Shown one piece after another: positions 5,550 through 10,128 of a stretch of DNA of 10,128 bases. Position 1 is the first letter of the stretch. Every line of letters starts with the position of its first letter. The stretch is from Chloroflexota bacterium (GTDB lineage: Bacteria; Chloroflexota; Limnocylindria; Limnocylindrales; CSP1-4), in assembly GCA_021785115.1 (NCBI GenBank), contig JAJYGO010000287.1, forward strand, positions 1-10,128, read 5' to 3'. Below the pieces are notes generated by a model. It was given only the letters and a program-made list of their open reading frames with translations, was not told the DNA's origin and made no database searches. Both the position numbers and the translations under genes were made by a program.

Positions 5550-7454
5550 CTAGCCGCCCTGCCCAGCGAAGTTGCCCTTCTGCATCAGCTGGGGCAACAG
5601 GTAGTTGTGCTTGATGTGGAAGTGGAGCTGCAGGAAGTCCTTGGCGATCTCGGTGGCCGCGTTGCCGATCGTCTGGGCCGAATAGGCGAACGCCAGGAAC
5701 ATCAGCTGCGAGTTGGTCTGGGTGAAGTCCTTGGAGGTGGGGTCCTTGTTCACCCAGCCGACGAACCAGGAGTGGTAGGGCAGGCGGCCGAGCTTGTCCT
5801 TGACGCCGAACTCGGCGGTGCCGGACTTGCCGGCCACGGCAATGGGCATGTCCACGAGGTTGTACGTGTGCCGGATGAGCACCGAGTTGCGGGCGGCGAC
5901 GCGCATGGCCCGGAGGTTCGCGGCTGAGACCGGCACGTTTCGGACGAGGTCCGGCTGGAAGGACTGGATCACGTTGCCGTCTGGACCGGTCACGGTCTCG
6001 ACCAGCTGGGGGCGGTAGAGCTTGCCGCCGTTGGCCAGGGCCGCGTACGCGGTGATCAGCTGGATCGGGGTGACGGCGACGTAGCCCTGGCCGATGCCCG
6101 CCCAGGCGGTGTCGCCTGCGTACATCGGCTGCCCGAAGTTGGCCACCTTCCACTCGTTCGAGGGGATGATCCCGGCCGCCTCGGCCGGCAGGTCGATCCC
6201 TGTCGGCTGGCCGAAGCCGAACGCGTGCGCGTAGTAGGCGAGGCGGTCCGCGCCGAGCATCGTCGCGACCTGGTAGAAGAACGTGTCGGACGAGTTCCCG
6301 AAGCCGCAGTTGATGTCGCACATCCCCCAGCCGGCGTGGTTCCAGTCCCAGAACTTGGTGCCGGCGATCACGATGTACGGCTTGGTCGCGAGCTTCGAGG
6401 TCGGGGTGATCTTCTTGTCCTGCAGCCCGCCGCTCCCGGTGACGAGCTTGAACGTCGAGCCGGGCGGGAACTGCGACTGGACGGCGTTGTCGATCAGTGG
6501 CTGGGTCGGGTCGGTGACCAGCTTCTGGAAGTCGGCCTGGGAGATGCCCTTGGCGAACAGGTTGTCGTCGTAGGTCGGCATGCTGACCATCGCCAGGATC
6601 TCGCCCGTCTGCGGGTTCATGACGATGAACACGCCCCGCTTGAGGTCGGCCGCCTTCATGCCCCACAGGAGTGCCTCTTGGGCCTCCTTCTGCACCGTGG
6701 TGTCGATGGTGAGCGTGAGCGAGGCGCCGGGGACCGGCTGCTGGACGGTCTTCAGGACCTGGATGTCCTTGCCCGTCGCGTCGCGCTCGACCAGGTTCTC
6801 GCCGTAGGTGCCGCGCAGCGTGGACTCGAAGGTGGCCTCGAGCCCGGCCACGCCGATCGAGTCGTCGGGCAGGTAGCCGGAGGCCTGCAGCTGGGCGTAC
6901 TGCGCGGCGTCGATCGGCCCCGTGTAGCCAAGGATGTGGGACATCAGCGTGCCGGTGGTGTAGTCCCGGCGGCTCTCGATGACGACCGAGACGCCCGGCA
7001 GCTGCGCGGCCGACTCGGACACGACGTCGGCGGTGTCCTTCGGGACGTCCTGCTTGATCCGGACGGGGTCGAAGCGCGAGCCCGTCGCGCTGTCGACGGT
7101 GGCCAGGATGTCGGCCGGCTGCATGTTGAGGATCGCTCCGAGGCGAGCGGCCACAGCGTCCCGCTGGTCGTACGGGAGGTCGGCGGGCGTGATCTTGACC
7201 GAATACGTCGCCACGTTGGTCACCAGCGGCCGACCCTTCCGGTCGTAGATCAGGCCACGGGGGGCGGGGATCGCGACGGTGACCGTGCTGTTGGCCTCGG
7301 CCTGCGCGGCATAGGTGCGGCCGTTCGTGATCTGCAGGTAGCCGAGGCGCAGGGTGAGCAGGCTGAACACCAGCACCGTCACAAGCCCGAAGGCAACGAA
7401 CCGGATCGGGCGGCGATCTCGCTCGCGGTGCTGGAGCAGGTACGGCTCGCTCAC
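5550..7454 (-). CDS. mrdA: Penicillin-binding protein 2 (elongasome transpeptidase)
   Basis: This is a 634-residue class B PBP that crosslinks peptidoglycan made by RodA. A short cytoplasmic N-terminus precedes one membrane segment (about residues 18-40). The pedestal domain follows, with PAPRGLIYDRKGRPLVTN near residue 65-80 and a family-typical GVAGLEATFESTLRGTYGE near 201-219. The transpeptidase domain has all three active-site motifs: STFK at 333-336 (catalytic Ser), SSD at 388-390 and KSGT at 543-546. GQGYVAVTPIQL (455-466) is also typical. A Cys pair (C379, C383) sits just before SSD. I choose the GTG at 7454 because it overlaps the mreD stop as GTGA, a classic 4-base coupling. A TTG at 7457 would add one residue. 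A GGAG about 11 bases upstream may be the ribosome binding site. Middle gene of mreD-mrdA-rodA. Confidence 0.95.
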   Translation of the reverse strand: MSEPYLLQHRERDRRPIRFVAFGLVTVLVFSLLTLRLGYLQITNGRTYAAQAEANSTVTVAIPAPRGLIYDRKGRPLVTNVATYSVKITPADLPYDQRDAVAARLGAILNMQPADILATVDSATGSRFDPVRIKQDVPKDTADVVSESAAQLPGVSVVIESRRDYTTGTLMSHILGYTGPIDAAQYAQLQASGYLPDDSIGVAGLEATFESTLRGTYGENLVERDATGKDIQVLKTVQQPVPGASLTLTIDTTVQKEAQEALLWGMKAADLKRGVFIVMNPQTGEILAMVSMPTYDDNLFAKGISQADFQKLVTDPTQPLIDNAVQSQFPPGSTFKLVTGSGGLQDKKITPTSKLATKPYIVIAGTKFWDWNHAGWGMCDINCGFGNSSDTFFYQVATMLGADRLAYYAHAFGFGQPTGIDLPAEAAGIIPSNEWKVANFGQPMYAGDTAWAGIGQGYVAVTPIQLITAYAALANGGKLYRPQLVETVTGPDGNVIQSFQPDLVRNVPVSAANLRAMRVAARNSVLIRHTYNLVDMPIAVAGKSGTAEFGVKDKLGRLPYHSWFVGWVNKDPTSKDFTQTNSQLMFLAFAYSAQTIGNAATEIAKDFLQLHFHIKHNYLLPQLMQKGNFAGQGG

Positions 7455-7951
7455 CAATCCAGGCGCTCCGAATCGGGGCGGCGCATCACGACCGTGACCG
7501 CCAGCGGCCCGACGAGCGCCGCCAGCACCGTGGAGTAGATCGCGGAGGGCAGGACGAAGTCGGTGGCGCCGTCCGGCACGTGCGCACCATTGAGCATCGA
7601 AGTCACGAGCAGCAGCAGCATCGAGTAGACCAGGCTGGCGACCGCGGTCGCCGCCACAGGGGCGACGATCCGGGCGCGGCGGAGGGCAGTCCCGACGATG
7701 GACGCCACCCCGATGGCGATCAACAGGCTGAAGGCGGAGGCGCCGAGCGGACGCTGGCTGAGGGTGTCCAGGGCCAGCCCACCCACGAACGCCCAGGTGA
7801 GACCGGCCTCGAGGCCACCCACGACGGTCCAGATGGCCCCGAACACGAGGACGGGCTGAAGCGCTGCGTCCCCGATCTGGATGTACGGGACGATGGTGAA
7901 TTCAGCGAGCGCGGCCGCCACGGCGAGCGCCGCGGCGATGATGAGTTGCAT
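7451..7951 (-). CDS. mreD: MreD, rod-shape-determining membrane protein
   Basis: This 166-residue, very hydrophobic protein has about five membrane segments, normal for MreD, a membrane component of the elongasome. The family signature is clear at residues 57-74: GGLALDTLSQRPLGASAF, matching the usual G(L/F)xxDxxSxxPLGxxAF loop. The C-terminus is charged and cytoplasmic-like. The ATG at 7951 starts directly at the first hydrophobic segment. The frame is open further upstream to 8095, but those 48 residues are Pro/Arg/Ser-rich and overlap the candidate promoter, so I leave them out. The ribosome binding site is weak (GAGG about 13 bases before the ATG). It is the first gene of the operon and overlaps mrdA by 4 bases. 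The genes usually found just upstream, mreB and mreC, are absent here; the parAB locus takes that place. Confidence 0.88.
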   Translation of the reverse strand: MQLIIAAALAVAAALAEFTIVPYIQIGDAALQPVLVFGAIWTVVGGLEAGLTWAFVGGLALDTLSQRPLGASAFSLLIAIGVASIVGTALRRARIVAPVAATAVASLVYSMLLLLVTSMLNGAHVPDGATDFVLPSAIYSTVLAALVGPLAVTVVMRRPDSERLDW

Positions 7952-8041
7952 ATTGGCGGTCGAACCTCGGCTGACGGGCCGACGGTCGGGTGCAGGCGAT
8001 GGCGACCGCGACGACGGAATGGCAGCGTGGAGCTCTGTCGG

Positions 8042-8070
8042 AGTATCCCACGCCCCTCCCCGCGCGGCAA
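8042..8070 (-). promoter_or_regulatory. Candidate promoter for mreD-mrdA-rodA
   Basis: On the minus strand TTGCCG (8070-8065) and GATACT (8047-8042) are separated by exactly 17 bases. Each matches 4 of 6 positions of the sigma-70-type consensus. It would start transcription near 8035, leaving a leader of about 85 bases before mreD. The -35 element lies inside a perfect palindrome. Confidence 0.4.
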
Positions 8071-8077
8071 TTGCCGC
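8064..8077. promoter_or_regulatory. 14-bp perfect palindrome, possible operator
   Basis: GCGGCAATTGCCGC is a perfect 7+7 palindrome that covers the candidate -35 element of the mreD operon promoter. That position and symmetry suit a dimeric repressor, but no regulator is encoded here to pair with it. Confidence 0.35.
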
Positions 8078-8311
8078 AGGGTGAAGAACTCCCAACGTTA
8101 GGGCCGCGGAACGACGGGCCGTGCTCGGGGCGGCGCGCCGGGCCTATGTGCCGAGGGCGATCCCACAGGCTGGCGGGTCTCGCCACAGGCAGGCCGCCGC
8201 AAGGCTCGGGAGCGCCTTGCCACTCGCTCACGGACTGCCGCCCACTCGGCCGGCCGCGGCTCGGGAGCGCAGCTCACAGCCCGCACGAGGAGACCGGCTC
8301 GGGGCCGGAAT

Positions 8312-8327
8312 TGTTTCACGTGCAACA
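8312..8327 (-). promoter_or_regulatory. parS: parS, ParB-binding centromere-like site
   Basis: The plus strand reads TGTTTCACGTGCAACA. Its reverse complement, TGTTGCACGTGAAACA, matches the chromosomal parS consensus TGTTNCACGTGAAACA at every specified position. It lies about 140 bases upstream of parA, the usual neighbourhood for such sites. ParB nucleates here, spreads along DNA as a CTP-dependent clamp, and is moved by ParA. I found no second good copy in the window; other CACGTG occurrences lack the flanking bases. Confidence 0.9.
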
Positions 8328-8425
8328 CCGCGACGGCGGTTCCGGCGCCCGCTCGATGAGGCTCCGATAAGGGCCTCAGAGCATCATCCGGCCCAGCCCG
8401 CCGAAGCCGGTCGAGAGCGCTCCGA

Positions 8426-8434
8426 TGCTAGAAT
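8426..8434 (+). promoter_or_regulatory. Extended -10 promoter for parAB
   Basis: TGCTAGAAT contains a TGn extension followed by TAGAAT, which differs from TATAAT at one position. No good -35 is visible, as is usual for extended -10 promoters. Transcription would start near 8441, giving a leader of about 28 bases with the ribosome binding site GGGAGG (8459-8464) before the GTG at 8469. Confidence 0.5.
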
Positions 8435-8468
8435 TCTGGGGTCGATCATGATCGTTCAGGGAGGTTGC

Positions 8469-9293
8469 GTGGGCCAGACGATCGCCTGTACCAATCAGAA
8501 GGGCGGCGTCGGGAAGACCACCACGGTGGTGAACCTCGCAACCTACTTGGCCCTCCTCGGTGACCGCGTCCTCGTCATCGACCTCGACCCCCAGGGCAAT
8601 GCCACCAGCGGATTCGGCGTCGCCCGGTCCTCCCTCACCGGCTCCGTCTACGACGCGCTCGTGGACGGGCGGCCGCTCGCAGAGCTGCACGTCCCCACGC
8701 CGGTCGAGAACCTCCGCCTCGTGCCCTCGTCCATTGCCCTCGCTGGCCTTGAGATCGAGCTCGCCGACGAGGATGGCCGGGAGCGCCGGCTCGCCGAGGC
8801 GCTGCGCGACGAGGCGGACGCCTGGGACTGGGTGTTCGTCGACTGCCCGCCGTCACTCGGCCTGCTGACCGTCAACGCCCTCACCGGCGTCCGACAGGTC
8901 ATGGTCCCGATCCAGTGCGAGTACTACGCGCTCGAGGGCCTGACGCAGCTGATCGCCACGATCAACCTCGTCCGCGACCACCTCAATCCGGACCTCGCCA
9001 TCGCGGGCGTGGTGCTCACGATGTTCGATGCCCGTACCAACCTCTCCACCGAAGTCGCCGAGGAGGTCCGCCGACACCTCCGCGACGCGGTGTTCGGCAC
9101 CGTCATCCCGCGCAGCGTCCGCCTGTCGGAGGCCCCCAGCCACGGCCTCCCGATCGCGCTCTACCGCCCCGACTCGAAGGGCGCCGAGGCGTATGCGAGC
9201 CTCGCCGACGAGCTCCGTGCCCGGCAGTCAACCGGAGCGAACCTGCCGCCGGCCCGCCCGTCGGACGGCGTCGCCACCGGGGCCGTCGCATGA
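8469..9293 (+). CDS. parA: ParA, chromosome-partitioning ATPase
   Basis: This 274-residue MinD/ParA-type P-loop ATPase (Soj-like) binds DNA non-specifically as an ATP dimer and drives ParB-parS segregation. Visible motifs: deviant Walker A KGGVGKT at residues 11-17 with the signature Lys11, VLVIDLDPQGNATSG (Walker A', 34-48), and VFVDCPPSLG with D125 (Walker B). VPIQCEYYALEGL and RSVRLSEAPSHGLPI are further chromosomal ParA motifs. There is no N-terminal DNA-binding extension, so this is the small chromosomal type and not a plasmid type Ia ParA. I choose the GTG at 8469: it follows GGGAGG by 4 bases and gives the standard MGQTIACTNQKGGVGKT start. The in-frame ATG at 8448 would add seven residues. 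The C-terminal 30 residues are a variable Ala/Pro-rich tail. The stop overlaps the parB start as ATGA. Confidence 0.95.
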   Translation: MGQTIACTNQKGGVGKTTTVVNLATYLALLGDRVLVIDLDPQGNATSGFGVARSSLTGSVYDALVDGRPLAELHVPTPVENLRLVPSSIALAGLEIELADEDGRERRLAEALRDEADAWDWVFVDCPPSLGLLTVNALTGVRQVMVPIQCEYYALEGLTQLIATINLVRDHLNPDLAIAGVVLTMFDARTNLSTEVAEEVRRHLRDAVFGTVIPRSVRLSEAPSHGLPIALYRPDSKGAEAYASLADELRARQSTGANLPPARPSDGVATGAVA

Positions 9294-10128
9294 GCGCTCG
9301 CGCCCAGCGGAGCAGCTCCGCGCTGGGTCGGGGGCTGTCGTCGCTGATCCCGCAGCGGGCCGTCTCGGACGCGGCGGTGGTCGAGGTGCCGCTCGCCCAG
9401 GTCCGCCCGAACCCGTACCAGCCTCGGCGCCACATCGACGACCTCGGACTGCAGGAGCTCGCCGACAGCATCCGCGAGCACGGCGTCCTGCAGCCGATCC
9501 TCGTGACCGAGACGCTCGACGGGTACCAGCTCATCGCCGGCGAGCGGCGCGTGCGCGCCTCGCGCATCGCGGGGCTGGAGCGGATCCCCGCGCTCGTCCG
9601 ACAGCTCGTCGACCGCGACCAGCTCGAGGTTGCCCTCGTCGAGAACGTGCAGCGAGCCGACCTCGACCCGATCGAGGAGGCGCTGGCCTACCGCCAGCTG
9701 ATCGACGAGTTCGGGCTGACCCAGGAGCTCGTGAGCGCCCGGGTCGGCAAGGCCCGCGCGACCGTGGCGAACACGCTGCGGCTGCTCGACCTCCACACGG
9801 CCGTGCAGGGGGCCATCGTTGACGGCCGGATCACAGAAGGCCACGGACGCGCGCTCGCTGGCCTGCCCCTCGACGGACAGGCACAGGTACTCGGGACGGT
9901 GGTTCGCCAGGCGATGTCGGTTCGCCAGACCGAGGAGCTCGTCCGGCGCCTCCGCGAGCCGAAGCCGGACCCGGTGCCGACCGCTGCGGCGCCTCGTCTC
10001 GACCCGGACCTCGAGCGCGTCGAGAGCCACCTGCGCGAGCGCCTGGGCACCAAGGTGAGCCTCAGCCGCTCGAGGGTCGGCGGCAAGATCGTCATCGAGT
10101 ACTACAGCGACGACGAGCTGAACCGGCT
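9290..10128 (+). CDS. parB: ParB, centromere-binding CTPase (3' end cut by window)
   Basis: 279 residues are visible to the right edge with no stop. ParB binds parS, loads as a CTP-dependent sliding clamp and forms the segregation complex moved by ParA. A basic N-terminal tail contains ALGRGLSSLI (11-20), the usual ParA-stimulating region. Then come VRPNPYQPR (38-46), a GVLQPILV strand, and the nucleotide-binding GERRVRA (84-90). ENVQRADLDPIEEA (118-131) and a helix-turn-helix around 140-167 (ARVGKARATVANTLRLL) that reads parS follow. The Pro-rich linker at about 223-236 leads to the dimerisation domain ending KIVIEYYSDDEL, so only a few residues are probably missing. The ATG at 9290 overlaps the parA stop by 4 bases. 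Confidence 0.95.
   Translation, partial: MSARAQRSSSALGRGLSSLIPQRAVSDAAVVEVPLAQVRPNPYQPRRHIDDLGLQELADSIREHGVLQPILVTETLDGYQLIAGERRVRASRIAGLERIPALVRQLVDRDQLEVALVENVQRADLDPIEEALAYRQLIDEFGLTQELVSARVGKARATVANTLRLLDLHTAVQGAIVDGRITEGHGRALAGLPLDGQAQVLGTVVRQAMSVRQTEELVRRLREPKPDPVPTAAAPRLDPDLERVESHLRERLGTKVSLSRSRVGGKIVIEYYSDDELNR

Larger units (their letters stand above)
7952..8468. other. Divergent intergenic region between mreD and parA operons
   Basis: This 517-base region holds parS (8312-8327), the candidate mreD-side promoter and palindrome (8042-8077), and the parA promoter (8426-8434). Between them are short repeats. GGCTCGGGAGCGC occurs twice (8203-8215 and 8258-8270), and CACAGGC occurs twice (8164-8170 and 8184-8190). 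A hairpin GCAAGGC/GCCTTGC (8199-8205 with 8214-8220) overlaps the first repeat. I see no DnaA box, tRNA, RNase P or SRP RNA signature. Open frames crossing it look like composition effects. Confidence 0.6.

Noticed and set aside
4372..6666. A 764-codon open frame on the minus strand across rodA and mrdA, and long plus-strand frames at 4407-5927 and 6225-7538
   Set aside because: They are shadows of rodA and mrdA: translations are Arg/Gly/His/Asp-rich with no recognisable domain, while the genes in the other frame have complete family motifs.
7952..8095. N-terminal extension of mreD by 48 residues
   Set aside because: It is Pro/Ser/Arg-rich, unlike MreD N-termini, and overlaps the candidate promoter.
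8098..8328. Minus-strand frame starting MLHVKQF across parS, resembling the MFHVK start of rsmG (gidB) in some genomes
   Set aside because: The similarity comes from parS itself being translated. The rest is Arg/Pro/Ala-rich with no methyltransferase motif.
8121..8468. N-terminal extension of parA back to 8121
   Set aside because: It crosses parS and the extended -10 promoter and has Arg/Ala-rich composition. The ribosome binding site and the family start place the start at 8469.

Overview
This window is a GC-rich bacterial chromosome segment with GC-biased codon third positions and frequent GTG starts. It carries mostly core cell-cycle and cell-wall genes. The combination of MreD, PBP2 and RodA beside ParAB, a J-domain protein with an unusual C-terminal module, and a DUF2344 protein fits a high-GC Chloroflexota lineage (Limnocylindria-like) or a related Terrabacteria group. 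That placement is inference from gene content and protein flavour; there is no rRNA here to confirm it.

Layout. Positions 1-383 hold the 3' end of an unrecognised plus-strand gene. Positions 384-956 are GC-rich and weakly coding, with one possible small minus-strand gene (625-924). Positions 957-2315 encode a secreted, glycan-binding-like protein: a signal peptide, an F5/8 type C (discoidin-like) domain, and a C-terminal beta-sandwich-like domain. A strong GC hairpin follows its stop. Positions 2316-2693 hold no convincing intact gene but contain a coding-like stretch that may be a remnant. Positions 2694-3521 (minus) encode a DUF2344/TIGR03936 protein. It is divergent from a J-domain protein at 3651-4370 (plus). 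That gene converges on the elongasome operon mreD-mrdA-rodA, which is read leftward from about 7951 to 4389. A 517-base intergenic region contains a near-perfect ParB-binding site (parS), a candidate promoter for each divergent operon, a palindrome over the mreD-side promoter, and short repeats. To its right, parA and parB run rightward; parB is cut by the window edge just before its expected end.

How the genes work together. MreD, PBP2 (MrdA) and RodA are membrane parts of the machine that builds lateral-wall peptidoglycan. RodA polymerises glycan strands and PBP2 crosslinks them. Tight couplings (GTGA overlap for mreD/mrdA, TAG-ATG abutment for mrdA/rodA) indicate one transcript. ParA, ParB and parS form the chromosome-segregation module, and parA/parB are also translationally coupled (ATGA). 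The two operons diverge from the same intergenic region, so the ParB nucleation site lies next to the elongation operon's promoter. mreB and mreC are not in this window.

I see no mobile element, CRISPR array, tRNA or rRNA gene, or defence system. The segment is largely ordinary core genome. The points most worth a second look are the parS-bearing divergent region, the orphan DUF2344 gene, the J-domain fusion and the secreted protein.
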